From Cephaloticoccus sp. (GTDB lineage Bacteria > Verrucomicrobiota > Verrucomicrobiia > Opitutales > Opitutaceae), in the NCBI GenBank assembly GCA_030833445.1, contig JAURHD010000004.1, forward strand, positions 121,586 to 185,585: a DNA stretch of 64,000 bases. The letters are read 5' to 3'. This document shows, one piece after another, positions 56,619 through 64,000 of this stretch. Position 1 is the first letter of the stretch. Each line of letters starts with the position of its first letter. Both the position numbers and the translations under genes were made by a program. A model generated the notes under the pieces. That model saw nothing but the letters and a program-made list of their open reading frames with translations, had not been told where the DNA came from and did no database searches.

Positions 56619-57251
56619 ATGCCAGCCCGTAAAATCCCCGCCAAACGCGAAAAAAACAGCACCAAGGATCGCCTGCTGCGGACTGCGATCAGTCTTTTTT
56701 CCAGCAAGGGATTCGACGGGGTATCGGTCAACGACATCGTGGACCAGGCCGGCGTGAACAAACGGATGGTGTATCACTATTTCAGCAACAAGGCCCGGTT
56801 GTATCAGGCGACGCTCTCCTATGCTTATGACGGACTGAGCGAGTTTGAACGGGAAACTATCGGGGACGCGCAGACCCTCGAGGATATCACCAAGCGTCTG
56901 GTGCGTGTCTATTTTGAATTTCCTCGCATCCATCCCGAGTTCACCCAGCTGATGTTGTGGGAAAATCTGCACAAGGGTCAGGGCATCCGCGGTTCCAAGG
57001 CCCGGCTTACCAAAGACTCGGTCGTCAGCCGCCTGGCTGCAGCCATCAAGCAGGACGCTGACGGTGTCCTTTGGCGCAAGGACCTCGATGCCACCCAACT
57101 GCTGATCACCATCATCGGCATCTGCCAAGTCTACGCCTCTCACCGTTACACTCTCTCCCAAGGCTTGCACATCAATCTGGCCTCTCCCGCGGTAATCAAA
57201 CGCGGCATCGCCAATGCCGAGCACTTCCTATTGGCTGGCATGCGGCCGTAG
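56619..57251 (+). CDS. TetR-family transcriptional regulator
   Basis: 210 residues. The N-terminal HTH is classical: TKDRLLRTAISLFSSKGFDG, then VSVNDIVDQAGVNKRMVYHY, FSNKARLYQATL. The C-terminal helical domain (about residues 70-210) would bind an inducer and is of the type found in catabolic repressors. ATG 56619 gives the usual length; a TTG at 56580 is an alternative. The gene lies between two operons whose promoters bear the same palindrome as its own, so it is the best candidate for the regulon repressor. Confidence 0.9.
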   Translation: MPARKIPAKREKNSTKDRLLRTAISLFSSKGFDGVSVNDIVDQAGVNKRMVYHYFSNKARLYQATLSYAYDGLSEFERETIGDAQTLEDITKRLVRVYFEFPRIHPEFTQLMLWENLHKGQGIRGSKARLTKDSVVSRLAAAIKQDADGVLWRKDLDATQLLITIIGICQVYASHRYTLSQGLHINLASPAVIKRGIANAEHFLLAGMRP

Positions 57252-57265
57252 TCGAGCCGTGGGCA

Positions 57266-59284
57266 CTACCCCAGTTTTATGCCCAAGACTGGCTCCTGAT
57301 CTGATATCGAGCACCGCACATCTGCTCCCCCACGCGTCAGGTTAAACCCAATCTCATCCCCGGACATAGTCACAGCCGTGGTCAAATCCGACAGTTCTGT
57401 TGACCCAATCTCGATAACCGTGACCAAGGTCGAGGCCATGGCAGGTTCCATCTCCACGTCGACAAAAGGATGTTTGGCGGCACGGTCGGCAGGGATGGGC
57501 AGCTGATCGGTGCGAATCGTGTATTGGTTTCGGCTGTAGATCTTCGCCCGAGCATTCGCCAGTGGGCGTTGAATGAAAAAACCGTCCGACTCGGTAGTAA
57601 TTGCGCCTTGGCCGTCCCAGTTGTCGGCAAAGAACCGGGCCTCAACTTTCGACGCTTCTTTCCATTTCGTGACCCGATCCACAACAATCACTGCGTGTAG
57701 ATCAAAAAGCACTATGACCGCACGTGTCACGTTTTTGATATTCAGGTCCACCAACCGGTAAGCCTGAGTGGCATCACTGCTCCAGTAGCTATAACCATCG
57801 CCTTCCCCTTTCGCGACCAGATGGGCCTGGGCAATCGTCGCACAGGTGCCCTCGACTCCGTTATGATAGAAGTGACCCTGACCATCGATCAGGATGGCGC
57901 TGTGTCCCGCGGTGGTGCGCATCATCCAGCAGGGATCAGTAAACGGATAAGGCGGGCGACTGGGATCGACGATCAACTCCTCCCCGTGCGCTTTGATAAT
58001 GATACTATTGCGGTCGGCGTGTTCGTGATTCCAACCAATCCCACTGCGCAGACTGACCTGAAAATCTTCCGCGCGATAACCGGTGCGAGCCACCACCCAA
58101 TCCAAATCAGGATACCAGGTCTGAGGTTTATTTTCCGGGGCCACCGCCTCGACCGTTTCATCAAAAAATATCAGCGACCAGAGGTTGTGCGCGGCGGCCA
58201 TGTTTTCGCCAAACCATTGGGCGGATCCGTCACGGTATTCCCGGGCCACCCAGAACGGCAGGGCCGAGCGACTCTCCGCTCGCCCATCGGGATGCTGAAA
58301 AGGCACCTCGCCGCGATGCCGCCCACTGTCGCCAAAATTCACCACCTCGAACGGGTTGGCCGCAATTGGCATCGAAAGTTGGAGCATGTAGTTGATATGT
58401 CCGCGCCAGTTGATCCCATCCTGCAGATCCGCCACGCCGTTGTTACGCATCACGGCCAAGGCCATGAAGATGCTTTCCGAGGTATAGTTGGCGTAGTTGA
58501 CCCCTTCGCCGTAGGAGCCGTCGGGCAGGTAGACATCTTCAAAAACCCTCAGGGCATGAATCGCCATCTCCAGCCAGCGCTCCAACTCTGCATTGGTGGT
58601 TTCCCCGTAGAGTTTGATCGCCACCGCCCCAATCGCCAACCCTCCCGCCGGGGCCGTTCGCAAATTCGTATCCTTGGTGATTTCCGGACGGCGTGAACTG
58701 TCCACCGGGAAAGTCATGCGCCTGGCATGCATCACACTGCGTGGATTGATTGTCCAATCGCGCGCGCCTCGCGGATGTCGGATACTGTTCAGGCTATGCC
58801 AACAAGGCTCACATCCCTTTGCCGCAATGGCCCGCGCCCACGCCTTCCTTTCATCGTTATCCACCAAGTCACCCAGCCAGTCCAAGGCCGCCGCTACGGC
58901 GATGGCGCAGCGCGGTGCGCCTTGCACCCCGATCACTTTGTCACCCGCCATAAAGAAGTCCCAGAAAGGGAATTTCATGAGGGCTCGGACAGATTCCAAA
59001 GCCAGGGATCCCGCTTCCGCGTCTCCCGTCATCAAATGCAAAAACGCCATGTTCTGCACGACATCCGTAATGCGGCGGAGGTCGTTCAATTGGTCCTCGT
59101 AGTTGACCTCTGATCCGAGAAATTTCATTTCCGCGGCACGGTCAAACTCAAGCAGCTGGTGACGCATCAAGGCGAACTGCGTATCCTCGGTGAAGAGTCT
59201 CCTTAAGCGGGGCAGGTCCTTTGCGGTGAAAAACAAACGGGGGCCGGTTGCGGTGGAAGAGTCAGGCAACGCAAAGGACTTCAT
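57266..59284 (-). CDS. Heparinase II/III-fold protein
   Basis: 672 residues. The N-terminal alpha/alpha toroid (about 1-370) contains YGEGVNYANYTSESIFMALA and PFEVVNFGDSGRHR, the pattern around the catalytic Tyr and His of PL-type heparinase/alginate lyases. The C-terminal antiparallel beta-sheet domain has NHEHADRNSIIIKAHGEELI and VDPSRPPYPF, the conserved HxHxDxxS-type core. There is no signal peptide, so it seems cytosolic, unlike most polysaccharide lyases; a substrate of small size is likely. ATG 59284 was chosen. Operator 3 lies 64 bp upstream. Confidence 0.85.
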   Translation of the reverse strand: MKSFALPDSSTATGPRLFFTAKDLPRLRRLFTEDTQFALMRHQLLEFDRAAEMKFLGSEVNYEDQLNDLRRITDVVQNMAFLHLMTGDAEAGSLALESVRALMKFPFWDFFMAGDKVIGVQGAPRCAIAVAAALDWLGDLVDNDERKAWARAIAAKGCEPCWHSLNSIRHPRGARDWTINPRSVMHARRMTFPVDSSRRPEITKDTNLRTAPAGGLAIGAVAIKLYGETTNAELERWLEMAIHALRVFEDVYLPDGSYGEGVNYANYTSESIFMALAVMRNNGVADLQDGINWRGHINYMLQLSMPIAANPFEVVNFGDSGRHRGEVPFQHPDGRAESRSALPFWVAREYRDGSAQWFGENMAAAHNLWSLIFFDETVEAVAPENKPQTWYPDLDWVVARTGYRAEDFQVSLRSGIGWNHEHADRNSIIIKAHGEELIVDPSRPPYPFTDPCWMMRTTAGHSAILIDGQGHFYHNGVEGTCATIAQAHLVAKGEGDGYSYWSSDATQAYRLVDLNIKNVTRAVIVLFDLHAVIVVDRVTKWKEASKVEARFFADNWDGQGAITTESDGFFIQRPLANARAKIYSRNQYTIRTDQLPIPADRAAKHPFVDVEMEPAMASTLVTVIEIGSTELSDLTTAVTMSGDEIGFNLTRGGADVRCSISDQEPVLGIKLG

Positions 59285-59347
59285 GCCAATAATGCATCTG
59301 TGCAATTGGGCCGGGCGCAAGTCCAACCCGCTCCATTTCGAAAAAAA

Positions 59348-59363
59348 GTAACCTTTCGGTTAC
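59348..59363. promoter_or_regulatory. Operator 3 of the TetR regulon, between the heparinase-fold and amidohydrolase genes
   Basis: GTAACC (59348-59353), TTTC, GGTTAC (59358-59363). TACTAT overlaps the right end (59361-59366) and could be the -10 for the rightward amidohydrolase-aminotransferase-transglutaminase operon. The position between divergent genes would let one repressor control both. Confidence 0.78.
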
Positions 59364-59445
59364 TATAGGCTCGCCCCCTCGCCCTCGAAACCCATTTTTT
59401 ATCAACATCGTCGCCTAAGCCCGGGACGTCGCCATCCAAACCGTC

Positions 59446-60216
59446 ATGCGAATTTTTGATATCCATACCCACCCCATTTGGCACCATGGCGGGAAGGATC
59501 CGGCCGACCAGCGCCGACTCATCGCTCAGTGCCGTTCGTTGGGCATCAGCCGGATCAACATCCTCGGTGACGTCAGCCGCTACGGTTGCTTTCCGGATGC
59601 CGAACAGATTCGTGAAATCAATACGGATAGCAGCCGGCTCGCCGCGCAGCACCCCGATTTCTATACTTACTTTTGTTTTCTGAATCCCACCCTCGGCGAA
59701 AGCGCCGTGATGCAGGAAGTCGAGCGTTGCGTCAGCCAAGGGGCTCGCGGCCTCAAACTGGAGGCGGCCAACAACGCCGCCGACTCCTGCATGCGGCATG
59801 TCGCCAAGGCCGCCCGGACCTTCGGCCTCGTCGTCCTGCAACACAGTTGGAGCATGGACACCCACAACAAGACCAATGGGGTGCAAACCGATCCCGAACA
59901 TACCGCCCTCTTTGCCCGGCGTCATCCGGATGTGAAGGTCATCATGGCCCACCTGATCGGCTGCGGTTATCGTGGCGTGATGGCAGTCAAAGGCCTGCCC
60001 AATGTTTGGGTCGACACGTCCGGCGGATATCCTGAGTCAGGTACCATCGAATACGCCGTGGAGCACCTCGGCGCGGAACGCGTGCTTTTCGGCTCCGACC
60101 TGCCGATCCGCGAATGCAGCGTAAAAATCGGTGCGGTGCTTGGCGCCATCCTGCCCCAAGCGTCCCGCAAGCGAATCCTCTACGACAATGCCGCGGATCT
60201 GATCGGCGTAAGTTAA
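59446..60216 (+). CDS. Amidohydrolase (PF04909-type TIM barrel)
   Basis: 256 residues. The metal motif DIHTHPIW is at 5-12, GLKLEA near residue 105, VIMAHLIGCG near 165 and the catalytic Asp in VLFGSDLPIRE near residue 210. This family includes decarboxylases and lactone hydrolases. It is the first gene of a rightward three-gene operon under operator 3, followed after 14 bp by the DegT aminotransferase. The target compound is unknown. Confidence 0.87.
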   Translation: MRIFDIHTHPIWHHGGKDPADQRRLIAQCRSLGISRINILGDVSRYGCFPDAEQIREINTDSSRLAAQHPDFYTYFCFLNPTLGESAVMQEVERCVSQGARGLKLEAANNAADSCMRHVAKAARTFGLVVLQHSWSMDTHNKTNGVQTDPEHTALFARRHPDVKVIMAHLIGCGYRGVMAVKGLPNVWVDTSGGYPESGTIEYAVEHLGAERVLFGSDLPIRECSVKIGAVLGAILPQASRKRILYDNAADLIGVS

Positions 60217-60230
60217 CCCGACTATTTATC

Positions 60231-61442
60231 ATGAGCCAGGCCACCCGCTCCCCCATCGTCGATGAACCTTTTCCGTTTCCGCAACGCTGGGGTGACGAGG
60301 AAATTGCCCTCCTCTCGCAGACCATGCGCCAGCAATCCCTTTTCTACTGGAAAGGACCCCAGACCGAGGCCCTCTACCCCGCCTTTCGCGCGCACTACCC
60401 CCTGAAGTATCTCTTCCCTTGCTCGTCCGGCACGGCTTCCTTGCATATCGCCATGATGGCGCTGCGGCTCAAACCCGGCGACGAGGTTATTGTGCCAGCG
60501 ATGACCGACATGGGCTCGGTGCTCGGCATTCTCCATCAATTACTCGTGCCCGTCTTTGTCGATATCGAGCCACGCACCTACAATCTCGATCCGGCCGCCG
60601 TGCGCGCCGCGATCACCCCGCAGACCAAGGCGATTCTCGCGGTGCATCTCGGTGGCAATCCATGCGACATTCCCGCGCTGCTCGCCATCGCCCAGGAGCA
60701 TAACGTCGCCCTCATTGAAGACTGCGCCCAGGCGTGGGGCGCGCGCTACCAAGGCACTCATGTCGGCCTGTTCGGGGATATCGGTTGCTGGTCGTTCAAC
60801 GACTTCAAACATCTCTCTTGTGGTGACGGCGGCATGGTCGGCACCCACCGCGACGACCTCGGGCGCGATCTCACCAAGTGGGGCGACAAGTGCTACAACC
60901 GCATCACCAACGTCCGCAATCCCGACGAGATGGCATACAATTATCGGATGAGCGAACCGCTCTCGGCCATCTGCACGGCGCAACTTGGAAAACACGATGC
61001 CATCGTCAGGCCGCGCGTGCGCTTCGGCACATTGTTGACCGAGCTACTCGCAGATGCTCCGGGAGTTCTGCCACCGGTTGTCCGTCCCGGTGACACGCAC
61101 AGTTACTACAACTTCATCTTCCGCCTCGATCTCAGTATCTTGAAAACCACTCGTGGTGAGTTTGCCGCTGCGCTCCGTGCCGAGGGGGCCAATGCACGCG
61201 ATGAACTCCCCGCCCCCGTCTATGCTTATGAGCTGTTTCAACGGCACAATTTCTTCGGCGGTCGCTGGCCCGTGCGTGATCTGGGTCTGACCACGATGGA
61301 CTACACCAAAGTGCACTGCCCGGTCGCCGAGGCCTACCACCGTGACAACATCATGCTGCCTATCAATGAAGCCATGACGGAAGGCTACGTGCGCAAACTA
61401 GCGGCAGCGGTCACCGCCGTCGCAGAACGATTCGCGGGATGA
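60231..61442 (+). CDS. DegT/DnrJ/EryC1/StrS-family aminotransferase
   Basis: 403 residues of a PLP enzyme. PLP-binding Asp164 (LIEDCAQAWGA) and the Schiff-base Lys193 (SFNDFKHLSCGDGGM) are present, with SSGTASLHIAMMALRLKPGD for the phosphate group. Such enzymes transfer amino groups to keto-sugars or cyclitols. ATG 60231 is the natural start. The protein has the usual length. Its stop overlaps the transglutaminase gene as ATGA. Within a repressor-controlled cluster with hydrolases it may act in catabolism (removing an amino group) rather than in building an amino sugar. Confidence 0.92.
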   Translation: MSQATRSPIVDEPFPFPQRWGDEEIALLSQTMRQQSLFYWKGPQTEALYPAFRAHYPLKYLFPCSSGTASLHIAMMALRLKPGDEVIVPAMTDMGSVLGILHQLLVPVFVDIEPRTYNLDPAAVRAAITPQTKAILAVHLGGNPCDIPALLAIAQEHNVALIEDCAQAWGARYQGTHVGLFGDIGCWSFNDFKHLSCGDGGMVGTHRDDLGRDLTKWGDKCYNRITNVRNPDEMAYNYRMSEPLSAICTAQLGKHDAIVRPRVRFGTLLTELLADAPGVLPPVVRPGDTHSYYNFIFRLDLSILKTTRGEFAAALRAEGANARDELPAPVYAYELFQRHNFFGGRWPVRDLGLTTMDYTKVHCPVAEAYHRDNIMLPINEAMTEGYVRKLAAAVTAVAERFAG

Positions 61443-62548
61443 CCACCAAGCCAGGAGTTCCGGACATCTCGCTTCAGGGCTTGGAACTTAATTCCAACAT
61501 CCTGCTGCTCGATAACCACAACTATTGGGATCTCTACCCGACCGAGGAACCGTTGGCCCTGCAGAAAATCGAACGCACCTCCACGGGCATTGGCCTCGTG
61601 CTCACACTGGCCACCGCCTTCGAATTTGATCACCTGGAGATCACGGGCGAGGGGCACGCGATCGTGAACACGGAAGGCGCCATTATCACCGTGCGTTTCC
61701 CGAATGAGCAGGCGATGGAACCCCAGCTGCACAATCTCACCATCATAGCAGTGTCCAATTCAGGTGAACGCACCGCCTCATATAATCTCGGACTGCATTT
61801 CGCCTCCAAGGCGCGCGATGCGGCCAATGGCCGCACCATGAGCGATCGCGTAATCATCAGGGATACCGACCTCAAACTGATTTTTTCCCGGGTCGGCGAT
61901 TGGATCATTGAACATCCGACCGTCGAGGACTGCACCTATGCGAAAAACCGCTGGGGCAGTCTAACCGATAACCTCGCCGGCGCCTATGCCAAGGCGCGCG
62001 CGCTTACCCGGTCAATCATCGACGACTTCGAACCTCGTCGCGGCACGCCCTCCGACGCGATGAACCGGTTGCATCCGTTTCGACAACACGAACGCATCCT
62101 CACCGGCATCGATCGCGGTTGGTGCGCCAACATGGCGGAGGTCCTCTGCCACGGCCTCAACAGCCTCGACATCCCGGCTCGGCTCGTCCGCATGCGCAAC
62201 ACTTACTACAATGCCACGTCAGAGACACCCGGCGAAAACTTCGAGGTGCTGCTCGCAGGTGGTCATACCATCGTCGAAATCTATGATGCCGACCTCAAGC
62301 AGTGGATCTGGATCGACCCCAGTCAGCGTCAACTCGGGGCCCGCGATGCCGGGGGACACCTGCTCAATCTGGCCGAGATCCAGCAGCGGGTGAACTTGCC
62401 GCATCAAGCCGCGGACCTGCGATTCGAACAATACGATCCGACCACACAGACGAAAACTATCTATGCATTCGCCGATAGCCCTATCCGCCCGAACCTGATG
62501 AACTTCGCCAAACGCGAACAACGGTTCTATTATTTCAAGCGCTTTTAA
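61439..62548 (+). CDS. Cytosolic transglutaminase-like protein
   Basis: 369 residues. An N-terminal beta-rich region of about 150 residues is followed by a transglutaminase-fold domain whose catalytic triad is visible as Cys229 (DRGWCANMAEVLCHGL), His276 (GGHTIVEIYD) and Asp293 (WIWIDPSQ). There is no signal peptide. Proteins of this fold hydrolyse or ligate amide bonds, or act on small amides. It overlaps the aminotransferase gene by 4 bp, so its role should be linked to that enzyme's product or substrate. The C-terminal about 60 residues have no recognised domain. Confidence 0.85.
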   Translation: MTTKPGVPDISLQGLELNSNILLLDNHNYWDLYPTEEPLALQKIERTSTGIGLVLTLATAFEFDHLEITGEGHAIVNTEGAIITVRFPNEQAMEPQLHNLTIIAVSNSGERTASYNLGLHFASKARDAANGRTMSDRVIIRDTDLKLIFSRVGDWIIEHPTVEDCTYAKNRWGSLTDNLAGAYAKARALTRSIIDDFEPRRGTPSDAMNRLHPFRQHERILTGIDRGWCANMAEVLCHGLNSLDIPARLVRMRNTYYNATSETPGENFEVLLAGGHTIVEIYDADLKQWIWIDPSQRQLGARDAGGHLLNLAEIQQRVNLPHQAADLRFEQYDPTTQTKTIYAFADSPIRPNLMNFAKREQRFYYFKRF

Positions 62549-62642
62549 AGGGGTCAGGCCGTTATTTGTTAATTTTTAGGCTCTCTCTTAGGACTATAGC
62601 CAGGTCGTCGTCGTAATTAACAAATAACGGCCTGACCCCTTT
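62547..62642. repeat. Perfect 28-bp inverted repeat element
   Basis: The left arm (62547-62574, starting AAAGGGGTCAGGCCGTTATT) and right arm (62615-62642) are exact reverse complements over 28 bp with 40 bp between. The element lies between the stop codons of the transglutaminase and the convergent FKBP gene, beginning at the last two bases of the former's TAA. The arms resemble those at 40318-40442. Besides being a repeat it would fold into a very stable hairpin and may end transcription from both sides. Confidence 0.85.
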
Positions 62643-62649
62643 GCTAGAA

Positions 62650-63276
62650 TTACTTGATCGCGAGGAGTTCGACTTCGAAGATCAGCACGGAACCGGCCGG
62701 GATGGGGCCTTGGGCGCGGTTGCCGTAGGCCAGATGAGCCGGGATGAAGAGCTTCCACTTCGAACCGACGGTCATCAGCTGCAGGGCCTCGACCCAGCCG
62801 GGAATGACGCCAGTCACCGGAAAGGAAATCGGTTCGCCCCGCTTGACCGAACTGTCGAACACCGTGCCGTCCACCAAGGTGCCGTGATAATGCACTTCGA
62901 CCGTCTGCTCGTCGGTTGGCTTGGCGCCGTCACCATTGGTCAGCACTTCATACTGCAGACCGGAATCGGTCACGACGACTGATTCGCGCTGTTTATTCTG
63001 CGTGAGAAATTCCTGCCCCGCCTTCGCCTGCTCCGCCGAACCTTCGGCCGCGGCAGCTTCGACCTTGGCCTGGGCACTGGCAAAAGCCTCCTTGAGATCC
63101 TCTTCCGAAACGCGGGGCTCCGCGCCGCCCAAGCCGTCCTGCAGCCCCGCCACAAACGCGATGATGTCGATGTCCACGCCACCTTGACGTGCAATATTGC
63201 CGCCCATGTTCAGGGCGATGCCGTAGCTGACGCGTTGGTCGGCAGTTTCGAGTTTGAGTTCGGGAGTCGTGGCCAT
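62650..63276 (-). CDS. FKBP-type peptidyl-prolyl isomerase
   Basis: 208 residues. The N-terminal dimerisation region (YGIALNMGGNIARQGGVDID) is of the FklB/FkpA type, followed by a charged helix and an FKBP domain from about residue 100: SGLQYEVLTNGDG, VEVHYHGTLVDGTVFDSSV, PVTGVIPGWVEALQLM and FIPAHLAYG. There is no signal peptide, so it is cytosolic as in FklB. It catalyses proline isomerisation during protein folding. Confidence 0.93.
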   Translation of the reverse strand: MATTPELKLETADQRVSYGIALNMGGNIARQGGVDIDIIAFVAGLQDGLGGAEPRVSEEDLKEAFASAQAKVEAAAAEGSAEQAKAGQEFLTQNKQRESVVVTDSGLQYEVLTNGDGAKPTDEQTVEVHYHGTLVDGTVFDSSVKRGEPISFPVTGVIPGWVEALQLMTVGSKWKLFIPAHLAYGNRAQGPIPAGSVLIFEVELLAIK

Positions 63277-63490
63277 AGCAGGATCTATATCGGGTTAGTG
63301 GGCAGGTATCGGGTCGATTGACCGAACACCCAGGAACGCACCACCCCAGAGACCTCACTGGATAATGCAACCCCGCGTTGCGGGACTTTGGCAAAAACAT
63401 GCTCAAGACAATCGATTCATGACAAAGCTTTGACCGCTTCCTGCCTCGGCTATTGGTTGGGGCGAACCCATCTCCTACCTCACCTATCCC

Positions 63491-63829
63491 ATGAAACGCT
63501 ACGGATCTGTCCTCGCCCTTCACCCCGAAAAAGTCGCCGAATACAAAAAGCTCCACGCCGCGGTTTGGCCCGATGTGCTGGCAATGATCAAGTCCTGCCA
63601 CATGCAGAATTACTCAATCTTTCTGCGCACGCTGGAGGACGGGCAGCCCTATCTCTTCAGCTACTTCGAATACACCGGCACTGATTACAAGGCCGATATG
63701 GCGCGCATGGCCGCCGATGAAACGACGCAGAAATGGTGGTCCTTCTGCATCCCCTGCCAGAAGCCGCTCAGCGACCGCGAGCCCGGTGAGTGGTGGGCCG
63801 GGATGGAAGAAGTTTTTCACACCGACTGA
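63491..63829 (+). CDS. rhaM: L-rhamnose mutarotase
   Basis: 112 residues, the RhaM length. EYKKLHAAVWPDVLAMIK near residues 17-34 carries the catalytic His, with NYSIFLRTLEDGQPYLFSYF and QKWWSFCIPCQKPL completing the ferredoxin-like fold pocket. The enzyme interconverts alpha- and beta-L-rhamnose for uptake and breakdown. The truncated VOC gene and the insertion sequence lie just downstream, so any further rhamnose genes may have been cut off. Confidence 0.92.
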   Translation: MKRYGSVLALHPEKVAEYKKLHAAVWPDVLAMIKSCHMQNYSIFLRTLEDGQPYLFSYFEYTGTDYKADMARMAADETTQKWWSFCIPCQKPLSDREPGEWWAGMEEVFHTD

Positions 63830-63852
63830 TCAACCAACACCACAAGTCCCCC

Positions 63853-63927
63853 ATGGAATCACGCATCAGCATCATAACCCTCGGGGTGACTGATCTCACC
63901 CGCTCAATCCGGTTCTATCGCGATTGA
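63853..63927 (+). pseudogene. VOC-family gene truncated by an insertion sequence
   Basis: 24 codons reading MESRISIITLGVTDLTRSIR and then FYRD before a TGA. This is the beta-strand start of a vicinal-oxygen-chelate (glyoxalase-like) domain with the usual LGVxDLxRSxxFYxD. It stops exactly where the IS-like sequence begins, and the stop codon is provided by that element. The rest may continue beyond the window. Confidence 0.75.
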
Positions 63928-64000
63928 CCTGACCTCGCTATTTTGAGCCACCTTTGATGTTAGTCTGGGCCCCAGAAAGGACCCAGACCATGAAAGGTAA
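63925..64000 (+). mobile_element. Left end of an IS3-like insertion sequence
   Basis: The sequence from 63925 starts TGACCTGACCTCGCTATTTT, a TG-beginning terminal repeat of the kind seen in IS3-family elements, and interrupts the VOC gene. An ATG at 63990 with MKG visible, preceded by AAAGGA, looks like the orfA transposase start (typically MKGKR). The AAAGGA lies in the loop between GTCTGGG (63963-63969) and CCCAGAC (63982-63988). Only 76 bp are in the window, so the family is provisional. Confidence 0.6.

Overview
This is a GC-rich, gene-dense chromosomal window with a Gram-negative cell plan. It has a YidC with a large periplasmic domain, an LptF/LptG permease, an outer-membrane barrel, lipoproteins and an RND pump. 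A PPi-type phosphofructokinase, metX-metW, a PEP-CTERM-like small protein, DUF3667, sulfatases, a heparinase-fold protein and an L-rhamnose mutarotase together suggest a polysaccharide-degrading verrucomicrobium, perhaps Opitutales. That placement is inference; there is no rRNA in the window to test it.

Layout. 1-10.2 kb is mostly housekeeping: a CDP-alcohol phosphatidyltransferase and a phosphodiesterase, a Y-family polymerase, the rpmH-rnpA-yidD-yidC-yebC block, and metX-metW. 10.2-15.6 kb is an ArsR-controlled operon of a DUF2892 protein, an RND adaptor, an RND permease and a rhodanese. In effect the two halves of YgaP flank an efflux pump. 15.9-33.7 kb holds further household genes: aldehyde dehydrogenase, fdhD-TPR-M50 protease-prmB, a radical SAM protein, PAP2, an LTA-synthase-like protein, SRAP, LptF/G, holA, ppnP, purB and pfp. 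33.9-46.6 kb is an accessory catabolic region: a PhyH dioxygenase, CstA, an FAD oxidoreductase, an Xre regulator with two paralogous membrane proteins, an amidohydrolase, two sulfatases and a large FAD/Fe-S oxidoreductase. 47.0-51.7 kb is a four-gene two-component cluster.

53.1-62.5 kb is the most interesting stretch. A TetR gene and two flanking transcription units share the same perfect 16-bp palindrome, GTAACC-N4-GGTTAC, at three promoters. The units it marks encode an MBL-fold hydrolase, a phytoene-desaturase-type oxidoreductase, a GNAT protein, a heparinase-fold protein, an amidohydrolase, a DegT aminotransferase and a transglutaminase-like protein. I read this as one undescribed TetR regulon, probably for turnover of an unusual sugar-derived or amino-bearing compound. 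The substrate is unknown.

The right end holds an FKBP, a rhamnose mutarotase and a VOC gene cut after 24 codons by the end of an apparent IS3-type element. Intergenic repeats include a perfect 28-bp inverted repeat with a related copy 22 kb away, a REP-like double hairpin, and two TTACAGGAGG-type palindromic repeats. One gene (22.6-23.2 kb) is split by a -1 frame change exactly at an A AAA AAG heptamer. No tRNA, rRNA or CRISPR array was seen.
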